Shown here in pieces: positions 44,487 through 54,235 of a stretch of DNA of 54,588 bases. The stretch spans positions 1-54,588 of the forward strand of contig CACIPQ010000007.1 of the NCBI GenBank assembly GCA_902588585.1, read 5' to 3'. Origin of the DNA: an uncultured Pelagibacteraceae bacterium (GTDB lineage: Bacteria > Pseudomonadota > Alphaproteobacteria > Pelagibacterales > Pelagibacteraceae). The notes beneath the pieces are model-generated. The model had not been told where the DNA came from. It worked only from the letters and a program-made list of their open reading frames with translations, and did no database searches. Every line of letters begins with the position of its first letter. Within the stretch, counting starts at the first letter, position 1. The position numbers and the translations under genes are program-made.

Positions 44487-45447
44487 TAATATTTTTAAAA
44501 AATTTGATCGCTTCAAGTAAGCTTTTTGGATCTGCTACATTTTTTTTAATTATATTTCTTCCGGTTCCATGATCGGGAGAAATTCTGATATAAGGCAATC
44601 CTAGAGTAATATTAATTGCATCAAATTTATACAAGGCCTTAAATGGTGATAAAACTTGATCATGATACATTCCAACAAGTACATCAAATTTATCTTTTTT
44701 AAGGTTCATAAAAGCAGTGTCACCAGATAATGGGCCATGTATAGATATTTTTCTTTTTTTTAGCTTTTTTATAACAGGAATAATAATTTTTTTTTCTTCA
44801 GAATTTTTTCTTAATTCATCGTTGTGGGGATTTAAGCCTAGTAATCCAATTTTTGGTTTATATCTTAGTTTTTTTGAAAAAAATGCATTAATTGTAATCA
44901 ATTTATTGGCAATTAATTTTTTTGATATTTGATTAGATATTTTTTTTATTTTTATGTGTGTAGTAACCGGACATACAGATAAGTTCTTATTGTAAATGAT
45001 CATTGCTTCTTTTCCAATAACCCCTTCTTTTTTTGCTAAAAACTCTGTAATTCCTGTAAAGTTATTACCAAAAGTTTCTCTTTTATTTATAGGACAATTG
45101 ATAAAACCAGAAACCTTTTTCTTTTTGGCAAACTCAACAGCTATTTTAAAACATTTTAATATATATTTTGATTTAGCTTGATAACTAACTTTAAAGGGAT
45201 TTGTAAACTTTAATGGAACATCATAAATTAAAAGTTGTTTTTTAAAATTTTTTTCTTTTATTTTTGATATTTTATTTATATTTAATTTAATTTTTATAAG
45301 CTTTAATTGTTTTTTTATTAATAAATAATTTCCAATTACAAAAATATTCAAATTTTTAAAGTTCTTTCTTCTTTTCCAGATTTTTGCAATTAATTCGGAA
45401 TTAATACTATTTGGTTCCCCAGCAACTATACAAACTAAATTTTTCAT
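44473..45447 (-). CDS. pdxA: 4-hydroxythreonine-4-phosphate dehydrogenase
   Basis: 324 aa. Opens VCIVAGEPNSINSELIAKIW; MYHDQVLSPFKALYKFDAINITLGLPYIRISPDHGTG-type region carries the metal-binding His and substrate contacts. It belongs to pyridoxal-phosphate synthesis. Very lysine/isoleucine-rich compared with homologues from less AT-rich genomes. Overlaps surA (4 bases) and rsmA (14 bases). Confidence 0.94.
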   Translation of the reverse strand: MKNLVCIVAGEPNSINSELIAKIWKRRKNFKNLNIFVIGNYLLIKKQLKLIKIKLNINKISKIKEKNFKKQLLIYDVPLKFTNPFKVSYQAKSKYILKCFKIAVEFAKKKKVSGFINCPINKRETFGNNFTGITEFLAKKEGVIGKEAMIIYNKNLSVCPVTTHIKIKKISNQISKKLIANKLITINAFFSKKLRYKPKIGLLGLNPHNDELRKNSEEKKIIIPVIKKLKKRKISIHGPLSGDTAFMNLKKDKFDVLVGMYHDQVLSPFKALYKFDAINITLGLPYIRISPDHGTGRNIIKKNVADPKSLLEAIKFFKNINART

Positions 45448-46088
45448 AAAAATTTAATTTGTATAGATCTTTCTAAGTTTGAATAATGCAAATTTGAGAA
45501 CATTTTTAATTTTTTTTCTTTTTCACTGTTAACTATTTTTTCTTTAATTAACTCTATATCTTTTTTTTCATTGATATTCTTTGAGTTTTCTAAATAAACT
45601 TTAATCTTACTCTCAACTTCGACAGTATTTAAAGATATTTTGTTTTTGTATATTTGAAAAATCATATAGTTCCATTTCAAATCAACTTGAAATCTTTTTA
45701 AAAGATTTTCATAATTCAAGTCGTATATTCCAAGAAGATTCTTCAATCCATCTCTATTAGTTCCTAGCTTTTTACAGGTATCATCAACTAAAGCCTCAAG
45801 TTGATTTTTGTTGTATTTATTTACATTTCTTTTTTGAATTTCATTTGTTTTTATGTTTCGTTTGATTAATGATTTCACAGCAAGTGCTTTTATTTGTTCC
45901 TGGTTATCTTTATTAATTTGAGTATTAGATAATATTGCAATGAGTTTTATTTCTTTTAGTAAATCTAGACGTGTAATTGGATGATTTCCTACTGATATAA
46001 TTATCGAATTATTTGTTTGCGAAAAAACTTTTTCAGCTGGAAATAAAAAAAAAAAAACTACTAAAAAATATATTGGTATTGTTTTCAT
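45444..46088 (-). CDS. SurA N-terminal-domain periplasmic chaperone, without PPIase domain
   Basis: 214 aa. Signal peptide (~1-23, ending VFSQ), then IISVGNHPITRLDLLKEIKL, the opening of SurA/parvulin chaperone domains, and long helices. E. coli SurA has 428 residues including two parvulin domains; here the protein ends after the chaperone core plus a C-terminal helix, so no isomerase domain remains. Position between lptD and pdxA is the usual place of surA. It likely guides LptD and other barrels across the periplasm. Confidence 0.8.
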   Translation of the reverse strand: MKTIPIYFLVVFFFLFPAEKVFSQTNNSIIISVGNHPITRLDLLKEIKLIAILSNTQINKDNQEQIKALAVKSLIKRNIKTNEIQKRNVNKYNKNQLEALVDDTCKKLGTNRDGLKNLLGIYDLNYENLLKRFQVDLKWNYMIFQIYKNKISLNTVEVESKIKVYLENSKNINEKKDIELIKEKIVNSEKEKKLKMFSNLHYSNLERSIQIKFL

Positions 46089-48439
46089 CTGTCAATCAGG
46101 GGAGATTTTGCTTCACCAAATGGGAATAATGATATTCTAAACATCAATGAATCTGTTGATGCCACATCTCTATCAGTGTAAAACTCCCTTCTGAATACCA
46201 GGCCAGCTTTTAAACAGTCGTTTATATAGTCGTATGCCAAATCATAAAATTCTGTAGATTCTGTTTCTAAATTTTTCTTAATATTAAAATTCAATTCCCC
46301 GGAATTACTAAAATCAATCTTAATACCTGACTTGATATAGTTACTAGTACCAACGTGATTATTCTCTTCTAAATAATTAAGGTTAAAACTTGTATTACCT
46401 AGTATTAAATTTGCTTCCAAATCATTATAGTTAACATCATTAAAGTTATGATCTAAAGAAAATTTATTGCTCAATGTAAAATTATCACTTAATTTTAAAT
46501 AGGCTTCACCAACTAAATCGGACGCTTTTTGATCAAGGGAGCTTTTTGATGGAATAGAACTATTCTCATTAAAATTATATGTTTGTCCAATTGATAAAGA
46601 ATAATTTTTATCACCAGGTGTATTTTCTTCTAAATCATTGTTTGATATTTCAAATCCCATGGTAGCACTTGTTCCTTTTTCAACTACATCTGGATGAGAG
46701 TTTTTATTCAATGAAAAAAGATTAGAATAGCTTAATTTTAAATCGTCATCCTGTATATTCCTCATATGACCTGGCGCATGTCTAATTGAAAATTGAGGAG
46801 TTAAAAAATTAACTTTGCCTAAAGAATTACTTTTTTTGGACATAGGTAATTTAGCGTTGTATGCCAACACTCCAGAGAATTCACTGTTTAAGCCATCAGT
46901 TTTATATTTTTCAGCGTTATCGGCCTCATAATTAACTACTTTGAATAAACCTTTAAATTTATTCTGAATACCAGCTAAGCTAATAAATGGATTTGATTGC
47001 CAATTAATATCATTTACCCAAAATTTAGTTGTTTGATTTACTTTGTAGTTTCTTACAAATGCATTACTACGAACATCGAAAACACCGGTTTTATCACCAG
47101 TAAACAAATTTCTTTCAAACAATATGTTTGGAAGAGAGTATTCAAATCTAGTCTTGTCAGAGTCTGATGCTGTTAAATTTTCAAACATTGCTGCACTTAC
47201 ACTCAAATAGTTTGTATCATCTTGAAATTCATAGTTGAGATCTTTTTTGACAATATTCTTTTCTTTGTCCACTAGCGCCGTATCAATATCGTGTACTTTA
47301 AAATAAGTATCATTTGATACATGCTGCATGTTTATTTCTAAGTTACTTGAATAATTTTCTTCCGACAAATCATAGGTAAATCTTGAAAAAAAATGAGATC
47401 GAGAACCATCAGTTTTTGAAACCCTGTTTGTTTTTTTATATCCTTGTGTGTAACTTGAGTCCACAACAAGATACGAATTTTTAAATGCTTGTCGATATTC
47501 ATGCAACACTAAAAGATTTTCTTTGCTATATATTTTTGGAGTAAAAGTCATATCTCTATTTTCAGATAAAGCCCAAAAATATGGGACCTTCGCACTAAAG
47601 CCAACTGTAGTATTATCTTCTAAAGTTGGAAATAGAAAACCAGATCTCCTTTTTACTGTTGGTCCAGGATGAAAAAATTTAGGAAAATAAAAAATAGGAA
47701 AGTCATAAATTTTTAAAACAGCATTGTCGTAATACACAGTTTTTTTAGCTTTATTGTGTTGAATTTTTTTAGCCTGAATTTGCCATGGCGGGCACTTTTT
47801 TCCATCTCGATTTTTACATGTAGTAAAAACACCTTTTTCAAATGTTGTTCCTTTGTCATCAATATAGGCAGAGTTTGCAAAAAATCTTGGTTCATTTCTT
47901 TCATCGGTTTTGAAAGTTGGATCGTTAAAAAACGATCTAACATCACTACCCACAATTTTCCTTTTTTTTTCATCTATATAGATTTCTGAAAATAAATATT
48001 CATTATCCCTATTATCTACAACTTTAACTTCACCTTGAGAAAAAAACATATTCTTTTCAGTCAAATAATTGAACATGTCTGTGTAAATTTTATTACCGTT
48101 TATATCGGTAATTACACTTTTGGTATTTGAGTAGATTACTTGTTTTTTATTATCAAAAAAAATGTCCTCACCTTGTATTCTAAACTTTTCAGAGGTCACA
48201 ATATCTGTTGGACCAAAAGATCTTGCTAATTGGTTTATCTTATTATACTCAGCTTTTTCAGTAAAAATTATATTTTTTCTATCATCAGATATTTGAACAT
48301 TTCCTGTAGCATACACAACTTTAGACTCTTTATTTAACTGAACTTCATATGCGTTAATGGTTAATTCTTCTGCTATTACAGTTACAGAAGGAAGAAAAAA
48401 AGAGAATATTAGTATGAATTTATATAATTTATTTTTCAT
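46085..48439 (-). CDS. lptD: LPS-assembly protein LptD
   Basis: 784-aa outer-membrane barrel with a signal peptide (~1-23, ending VIAEE). N-terminal OstA-like beta-jellyroll repeats (VVYATGNVQISDD; FRIQGEDIFFDN) are followed by a barrel beginning near residue 215. Cys208, Cys216 (TTCKNRDGKKCPPW) and Cys742 (INDCLKAGL) are candidates for the disulfide that locks LptD. It inserts lipopolysaccharide in the outer leaflet. Overlaps lptG by 11 bases and surA by 4, showing that the operon serves LPS export. Confidence 0.93.
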   Translation of the reverse strand: MKNKLYKFILIFSFFLPSVTVIAEELTINAYEVQLNKESKVVYATGNVQISDDRKNIIFTEKAEYNKINQLARSFGPTDIVTSEKFRIQGEDIFFDNKKQVIYSNTKSVITDINGNKIYTDMFNYLTEKNMFFSQGEVKVVDNRDNEYLFSEIYIDEKKRKIVGSDVRSFFNDPTFKTDERNEPRFFANSAYIDDKGTTFEKGVFTTCKNRDGKKCPPWQIQAKKIQHNKAKKTVYYDNAVLKIYDFPIFYFPKFFHPGPTVKRRSGFLFPTLEDNTTVGFSAKVPYFWALSENRDMTFTPKIYSKENLLVLHEYRQAFKNSYLVVDSSYTQGYKKTNRVSKTDGSRSHFFSRFTYDLSEENYSSNLEINMQHVSNDTYFKVHDIDTALVDKEKNIVKKDLNYEFQDDTNYLSVSAAMFENLTASDSDKTRFEYSLPNILFERNLFTGDKTGVFDVRSNAFVRNYKVNQTTKFWVNDINWQSNPFISLAGIQNKFKGLFKVVNYEADNAEKYKTDGLNSEFSGVLAYNAKLPMSKKSNSLGKVNFLTPQFSIRHAPGHMRNIQDDDLKLSYSNLFSLNKNSHPDVVEKGTSATMGFEISNNDLEENTPGDKNYSLSIGQTYNFNENSSIPSKSSLDQKASDLVGEAYLKLSDNFTLSNKFSLDHNFNDVNYNDLEANLILGNTSFNLNYLEENNHVGTSNYIKSGIKIDFSNSGELNFNIKKNLETESTEFYDLAYDYINDCLKAGLVFRREFYTDRDVASTDSLMFRISLFPFGEAKSPLIDR

Positions 48440-49517
48440 TGATTTGCATAATCCCCACAGAACAAAATAAAGTTAAAACAATTATCGGTGACCAGACAGA
48501 AATAATCAAAGGAATTCTTTCTGTCGCACCCAAAGCCATTGAAAAGTTTTTAAAATAGAAAATAACCACACATGTAATTATGGAAAGCAATATATAGTAT
48601 ATGTTTTGCTTTTTATCATTTGAGTTTAATGAGAATATAGAAGCCAAAAATACCATTAAAACCAAGAAAAAGGGTAGAGACAGGTAATAATGTTTCTTCT
48701 CTTCCAAAAGCTTAATGTTATAACCTTTTTCAACTAAATCATCTGTTTCAGTAACAATTTTGTAAAAAGATAATGTATCCAAATTTGAATAAATTGAATT
48801 TAACTTTGCTTTATTAAAGGTTGAATTGAATATTAAAGTTTCAAATTTTTCACTAGATCCATTTTCCCCTAATACTACTTTAAAACCATCTTCCACAACC
48901 CATGGAGTGTTTAGTATGTTAGCTTTTTTTGCTTCAATTCTTTCTATTAATACATTTTCTTCATTAAGCTTGTAAATGCTTACATCTAATAAAAAATCAT
49001 CTTCTATTTTTTTTGATTTTATAAAGTTTGTTTCTGATCCGACTTTTTCTTTTAACCAAACTCCATTATTTGTAATTGAAGCTAAATGAGATTTATCTAG
49101 ATCGTAACCTCCTTTGACATCTTCATAATACTTGACCATAAGAGACGTGACTGGACTTACGGCTAGGAGAATTATAACCCCAGAAAAAAATGCAGTAGCG
49201 CCAAACAAAGTTACAAATCTAGCACTAGAAAATCCAAAAGTTTTTAAAGACAGAATTTCGTTACTATTTTTTAATTTTATTAAAACCCACATAGAAGATA
49301 AAAATATAATAAAAGGAAAAATATTTACCAAAATACTCGGGACAACCATGAAAGATAAAGCTATAGGAAGCATTATACCAACATCGTAGTCAGCAAAATA
49401 CGTAACTTCTTCACGTAGGTTCATTATTAATCCCCCTGCAGAAAAAACTAAAACTACATTTCCTATACCAATTAAAAATTCTTTAATTAAATATGTATTG
49501 ATTACCGAATTTTTCAT
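48429..49517 (-). CDS. lptG: LPS export ABC transporter permease LptG
   Basis: 362 aa of the LptF/LptG family: three N-terminal helices, a periplasmic jellyroll domain (~125-260) and three C-terminal helices. With LptF and the ATPase LptB (not in the window) it extracts LPS from the inner membrane. 1-base overlap with lptF; 11-base overlap with lptD. Assigned as LptG by its position after lptF. Confidence 0.9.
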   Translation of the reverse strand: MKNSVINTYLIKEFLIGIGNVVLVFSAGGLIMNLREEVTYFADYDVGIMLPIALSFMVVPSILVNIFPFIIFLSSMWVLIKLKNSNEILSLKTFGFSSARFVTLFGATAFFSGVIILLAVSPVTSLMVKYYEDVKGGYDLDKSHLASITNNGVWLKEKVGSETNFIKSKKIEDDFLLDVSIYKLNEENVLIERIEAKKANILNTPWVVEDGFKVVLGENGSSEKFETLIFNSTFNKAKLNSIYSNLDTLSFYKIVTETDDLVEKGYNIKLLEEKKHYYLSLPFFLVLMVFLASIFSLNSNDKKQNIYYILLSIITCVVIFYFKNFSMALGATERIPLIISVWSPIIVLTLFCSVGIMQINEK

Positions 49518-50686
49518 TATTTTTTCCTTAAATTTTCATATAAAAAATTCCTTATAATTTCAAAATAAATTAAAGGAAGTATAACTATTGGGGTTAAGTA
49601 ATAAATCAAAGTATTGGTAAAAGATTTTCCAGAATATTTAACTAAAATTTCAGCTAAAACTAAAATTAAAAATGCAAAAACAGGATAAAAATATTTATAA
49701 AAATTTTTAAATTTATTTTCTTCTCTTTGATTTAAAAGAAAACAAAGAATTAATGTTATAACAGGTATATATAACGGCATACCAAATCGTCTATTTATTT
49801 CAGAAAGAACATCATTCTTTTTATGATCTCTAGGACAGTTTAAAATTTCTTTATCTTCATCATTGAAATAACATTCAATAAGCATTTTTGAAGGAGTTTC
49901 TTGTATTTTAGTTTGTACTATAGATCGAGTTTGTATGTTATCTAACTTAAGTATTGTTTTTTGAAATTTTACTGTTTGTAAATTATTATTTTTATTATCC
50001 TTCTGTGTAGTAATTTTTTCTGACTGAATTATTCCGTCATTTAATACCAGGACAGGGTTATCTAGATTTGCTACTCTGCCTTTTTTTGCAATTATTGTAA
50101 TATTGTCTGTGCTGCCAGAATCTTCTAAACTTCTTAGCACTTTACCTTCATCTCTAATAAAAATATTTTCCATATCCCCATTTTTATTTTTTTTTTCAAC
50201 AAAAATAGTTAAGCCAGCAACAGTGTCGTTGAACTGATTAGTTTTAATCATGCTTGAAATAAAATCGAGACTTGAAGATTTAATTAATGATCTTGAATAA
50301 TTTAATACACTTGGGTTTATAGCTGTCGCAAGAAATAATTGAAGCAATGTTACAATTAGAGAAACTTTGATAAAAAAGTTAACAACTTTTAATTTATTTA
50401 AACCTGCCGTCCATAAAATTATTAATTCGTTTTCATTATCAAATTTTAAAATTGATAAGACCAAGGCAATCAAAAAAGACAGGGGTATAAATTTTGTTAA
50501 GATTTTTGGAACATTCAATAATGAATAACCAAGATACACGGTTAGCGCATGACCATCCTCGACTACCAAATCAAGGAAATTTACTGCCTGGACAGTCCAC
50601 ACAATCGCACTAAAAGTGAACAAAGTTATTAAAAAATACTTGCTTAATTCTAGAAAAAAGTGCTTATAAATTTTATTACTCAACAT
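49517..50686 (-). CDS. lptF: LPS export ABC transporter permease LptF
   Basis: 389 aa with the same layout as LptG: helices at ~17-33, 50-75 and 97-120, periplasmic jellyroll, then helices near 305-385. SLLNVPKILTKFIPLSFLIALVLS and NRRFGMPLYIPVITLILCFLL are the conserved permease segments. First gene of the operon; divergent to pepA across 62 bases. Confidence 0.9.
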   Translation of the reverse strand: MLSNKIYKHFFLELSKYFLITLFTFSAIVWTVQAVNFLDLVVEDGHALTVYLGYSLLNVPKILTKFIPLSFLIALVLSILKFDNENELIILWTAGLNKLKVVNFFIKVSLIVTLLQLFLATAINPSVLNYSRSLIKSSSLDFISSMIKTNQFNDTVAGLTIFVEKKNKNGDMENIFIRDEGKVLRSLEDSGSTDNITIIAKKGRVANLDNPVLVLNDGIIQSEKITTQKDNKNNNLQTVKFQKTILKLDNIQTRSIVQTKIQETPSKMLIECYFNDEDKEILNCPRDHKKNDVLSEINRRFGMPLYIPVITLILCFLLNQREENKFKNFYKYFYPVFAFLILVLAEILVKYSGKSFTNTLIYYLTPIVILPLIYFEIIRNFLYENLRKK

Positions 50687-50708
50687 TGTTATTGTTTTTG
50701 TATATAAT
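50680..50708 (+). promoter_or_regulatory. candidate pepA promoter
   Basis: TCAACA (50680-50685, 4/6 to the -35 consensus) and a perfect TATAAT (50703-50708) are separated by 17 bases, ending 40 bases before the pepA ATG. The -35 overlaps the start of lptF. Confidence 0.4.
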
Positions 50709-50748
50709 TAAAGGAACTTATTAGAAATTACAATCTTAGGTTGACCAA

Positions 50749-52218
50749 ATGATAAATTTTACGAACAAATTTGATGATAAATGTGAAAACTGGGGGGTTT
50801 TTGTATCAGCGGACAAGCTGCTCTTAAAAACGTCCAAGCTTGAAGTAGAAGACATGGTCAAAATTAACAAATTTTTAAAAAAAATTCAAAAAAGCAAAGA
50901 TGAAAAAAAGATCCATTCTTTTGATTTATCAGAGGATAAAAGATGCTTCATAATAATTTTAAAGGAAAAATTAATTAATTTTGAATTAAACAATTTGGGA
51001 GGTTCGTTTAGAAATCTAGTTGCATCTAATAAGGGTTTAAATAAGATTAACCTGCTTATTTCAGAAAACTTAAAAAACAAAAATCTTTCAGAAGAAGAAC
51101 TGGTTTCTGAATTTATGTATGGATATGTTTTAAAGAGCTATTCTTTTGACAAATATAAATTGAAAAAAGAATTAGACCCTGTAACAAAAATTGATTTTTG
51201 TGTTAATAAACCTGAAAAATTTAATAAAGAATTTGAAACTTTGTTATCTGTAAAAGAAGGTGTTTTTTTAGCACGAGATTTAGTATCTGAACCACCAAAC
51301 GTACTTAATCCTAAGCATTATACCCAGGAAATAATGAAATTAAAAAAATTAGGATTAAAAGTTGAAGTTTTTGGAGAAAAAGATCTAAAAAAAATGGGAA
51401 TGAATTCTCTTCTTGGGGTTGGACAGGGAAGCGCAAACGAAACTTTTTTAGTTACAATCAAATGGAATGGAAAAAAACAAAAAGTAAAACCATTATGTTT
51501 CGTTGGAAAAGGGGTTTGTTTTGATACGGGAGGTATTTCTTTGAAACCTGCTAGGTTCATGGAAGAAATGAAGTATGACATGGGTGGATCAGCAGTTGTG
51601 GTTGGTCTAATGAAAACTTTAGCATTAAGAAAAGCAAAAGTGAATGCCATAGGCGTAGTTGGATTAGTAGAAAATATGCCAGGTGGAAATGCCCAAAGAC
51701 CTGGTGACATAGTAAAATCTTATTCAGGAAAAACAATTGAAGTTTTAAATACAGATGCAGAAGGAAGATTAGTTTTGGCAGATGCACTTGCCTACGCAGA
51801 AAAAGAATTTAAACCAGAATTTATAATTGACCTAGCAACTTTAACCGGCGCGATAATAGTAGCTTTAGGAGAGGAATATGCTGGACTTTTTTCAAATGAT
51901 GACAAATTATCAGAACGATTATTTAAAATTGGAAATTCTATTAATGAAAAAGTTTGGAGATTACCATTGCACAAAAATTATGATAAATTGATGAATTCAA
52001 AATACGCAGATGTCCAGAACATTAATTACGCTGGAGGAGCAGGGTCTATAACAGCTGCTCAATTTTTACAAAGATTTGTTAGCAAAAATGTACCATGGGT
52101 TCACCTTGATATTGCAGGTATGGCATTTTCTAAAAAGGCAGCAAGTATAAATTCAGGTGGAGCCACAGGTTTTGGTGTAAGATTGTTGAATGATTTACTT
52201 AGAAAACATTACGAATAA
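50749..52218 (+). CDS. pepA: leucyl aminopeptidase (M17)
   Basis: 489 aa. The C-terminal catalytic domain has VGKGVCFDTGGISLKPA and the family signature NTDAEGRL followed by VLADALAYA; two-metal ligands and the catalytic Lys are in place. Cleaves N-terminal residues of peptides in the cytoplasm. Ndk follows after 5 bases; holC, which often lies between, is absent. Confidence 0.95.
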   Translation: MINFTNKFDDKCENWGVFVSADKLLLKTSKLEVEDMVKINKFLKKIQKSKDEKKIHSFDLSEDKRCFIIILKEKLINFELNNLGGSFRNLVASNKGLNKINLLISENLKNKNLSEEELVSEFMYGYVLKSYSFDKYKLKKELDPVTKIDFCVNKPEKFNKEFETLLSVKEGVFLARDLVSEPPNVLNPKHYTQEIMKLKKLGLKVEVFGEKDLKKMGMNSLLGVGQGSANETFLVTIKWNGKKQKVKPLCFVGKGVCFDTGGISLKPARFMEEMKYDMGGSAVVVGLMKTLALRKAKVNAIGVVGLVENMPGGNAQRPGDIVKSYSGKTIEVLNTDAEGRLVLADALAYAEKEFKPEFIIDLATLTGAIIVALGEEYAGLFSNDDKLSERLFKIGNSINEKVWRLPLHKNYDKLMNSKYADVQNINYAGGAGSITAAQFLQRFVSKNVPWVHLDIAGMAFSKKAASINSGGATGFGVRLLNDLLRKHYE

Positions 52219-52223
52219 AACAA

Positions 52224-52628
52224 ATGATTCAACAAACGTTATCTATTATAAAACCAGATGCCGTTGAAAGAAATTTAGTAGAAAATATCAAGGAAATATT
52301 TTCAAATAATAAATTAAAAATTCTAAAAACAAAAAAAATTCAAGTTACAAAAGAAGAAGCTTCAGATTTTTACAAGGTTCATCAAACAAAACCTTTTTAT
52401 GATAAATTATGCAGTTATTTATCATCTGGCCCGATTGTTGTAATGGTTCTTGAGGGAGAAAATGCTATTGAAGAAAATAGAAAACTTATGGGAGCTACAG
52501 ACCCAAAAAATGCTGATGAAGGCACAATAAGAAAAAAATATGGAATATCTATAGACAAAAATTCAGTTCACGGCTCAGATTCTCCCGATAATGCAAAGAA
52601 AGAAATTAATTTCTTTTTCAAAAATTAG
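52224..52628 (+). CDS. ndk: nucleoside-diphosphate kinase
   Basis: 134 aa. QQTLSIIKPDAVERN at the start and the active-site His in NSVHGSDSPDNAKKEI are as in the family. Equilibrates NTP pools. Shares a 4-base stop overlap (TTAG) with converging purN. Confidence 0.97.
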   Translation: MIQQTLSIIKPDAVERNLVENIKEIFSNNKLKILKTKKIQVTKEEASDFYKVHQTKPFYDKLCSYLSSGPIVVMVLEGENAIEENRKLMGATDPKNADEGTIRKKYGISIDKNSVHGSDSPDNAKKEINFFFKN

Positions 52629-53188
52629 CTTAGATTATATATTTTACGGATAGCTATAGAGTAAGCTTTATACTCTTCTAATTGGACTTTCTTTTTTAAA
52701 TTTTCAGGAGTTTCATTTTTATTTACCAAAACTCTTTTTTTTAAAATTATTTTTCCGTTGTCTAGCTTTTCATCAACAAAGTGTACAGTACAGCCTGTAA
52801 TTTTTTCACCAGCCTGCATGACACGTTTAAAAGTGTTCAGACCTTTGTATTTAGGCAGTAAAGAGGGATGAATATTAATGATTTTACCTTTAAAATTTCT
52901 AATGAAGTTTTTTGAAAGTACTTTCATAAAGCCAGCCAAGCATACTAAATTTATTTTTCTTTCTATTAATTCTTTTATAGCAATTTTTTCAAATTTTTCT
53001 TTTTTTACGTCTAAAATAATATGTGGTATTGAAAATTTTTTAGCAAAGGAAATTCCTTTAGCACTTTTTTTATTTGAAATTATTAGATTTATATTAACGG
53101 GAAAATTATAATCCCTAGAATTCTTTATAATTGATCTCAAGTTAGTTCCAGATCCTGATATAAAAATACATGCTTTTTTCTTTACCAT
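52625..53188 (-). CDS. purN: phosphoribosylglycinamide formyltransferase (PurN)
   Basis: 187 aa. GSGTNLRSII is the phosphate-binding loop; INIHPSLLPKYKG holds the catalytic Asn and His, and the catalytic Asp is in FVDEKLDNG. Uses 10-formyl-THF, the product of Fhs in this window, to formylate GAR in purine synthesis. Starts 7 bases inside the end of purM. Confidence 0.96.
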   Translation of the reverse strand: MVKKKACIFISGSGTNLRSIIKNSRDYNFPVNINLIISNKKSAKGISFAKKFSIPHIILDVKKEKFEKIAIKELIERKINLVCLAGFMKVLSKNFIRNFKGKIINIHPSLLPKYKGLNTFKRVMQAGEKITGCTVHFVDEKLDNGKIILKKRVLVNKNETPENLKKKVQLEEYKAYSIAIRKIYNLS

Positions 53189-54210
53189 CTAATTTTTTTT
53201 AATAAATTTAACTTTTTTGAAGATTTTGAAATAAAACCAATCTCGTAAGGTTGAAATTTTTTATTAAAACATTTTTTTAATTTAGAGATCTTGTGCTTTT
53301 CTGTTATTAAACAGAATCCAACACCACAGTTAAATGTTCTCATCATTTCCATATCAGTAATATTTTTACCTTTAAGCCACTTAAAGATTTTAAGAACTCT
53401 TATTTTTGATAAGTCTATGTTAACAGTTAAATTATCAGGAACAGATCTAGTTATATTTTCTATTATACCACCCCCAGTAATATTTGCTGAAGAATTAATC
53501 AAATTTTTTTTTACTAAATTTAAAACTTCTTTAGTATAAATTTTTGTCGGGACCAACAACTCTCTTTTTAAAAATTTATCAATTTTAGAATTTTTGATTA
53601 TTTTTCTCACTAAAGAAAATCCATTAGAATGTAAACCACTAGATGGCACTGCTAATATTATGTTTTTATTTTTTACTTTATCTTTACTTATAAGTTTTTT
53701 TCTAGAAACTAAACCAACTGAAAAACCAGCTAAGTCAAATTTATTTTTGTTATATGTTCCTGGCATCTCAGCTGTTTCACCACCAACCAATAAACAATCT
53801 GAAATTTTACATCCCTTTACTATCCCTCGAATAATTTTTTTCATTTTTGTAAGGTTTATTTTTCCGGTAGCTATATAATCTAAAAAGAATATTGGTTTAG
53901 CTCCCTGAACAATTAAATCATTAACACACATTGCTACTAAATCTATTCCAATGGTGTCAAATTTATTAAAACGATTTGCAATTTCAAGTTTTGTGCCAAC
54001 CCCATCTGTGCTTGCAACCAAAAGGGGATCTTTAATTTTTATTTCTTTAGTGTCAAATATCGAAGCAAATTTTCCTATATTACTTTTGCTAAATTTGTTT
54101 AATTTTTTTTTAAAAGCCTGTTTAGAGTATTTTCTAATATATTTTGTAAATTTTTCTGCAGTTTCAATATTTACGCCACTTTTTTTGTAACTATTTTTTG
54201 TTTTTTTCAT
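53182..54210 (-). CDS. purM: phosphoribosylformylglycinamidine cyclo-ligase
   Basis: 342 aa from the ATG at 54210 (MKKTKNSYKKSGV); the longer frame to 54282 would run into the divergent DUF2066 gene and is rejected. GVNIETAEKFTKYI, VASTDGVGTKLEIA, GGETAEMPGTY and NITGGGIIENITR are the AIR-synthetase motifs. Makes AIR in purine synthesis. Co-transcribed with purN (7-base overlap). Only 25 bases separate it from the divergent start. Confidence 0.96.
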   Translation of the reverse strand: MKKTKNSYKKSGVNIETAEKFTKYIRKYSKQAFKKKLNKFSKSNIGKFASIFDTKEIKIKDPLLVASTDGVGTKLEIANRFNKFDTIGIDLVAMCVNDLIVQGAKPIFFLDYIATGKINLTKMKKIIRGIVKGCKISDCLLVGGETAEMPGTYNKNKFDLAGFSVGLVSRKKLISKDKVKNKNIILAVPSSGLHSNGFSLVRKIIKNSKIDKFLKRELLVPTKIYTKEVLNLVKKNLINSSANITGGGIIENITRSVPDNLTVNIDLSKIRVLKIFKWLKGKNITDMEMMRTFNCGVGFCLITEKHKISKLKKCFNKKFQPYEIGFISKSSKKLNLLKKIRW

Positions 54211-54235
54211 TAATAAGATGATAATTAGATAATTT

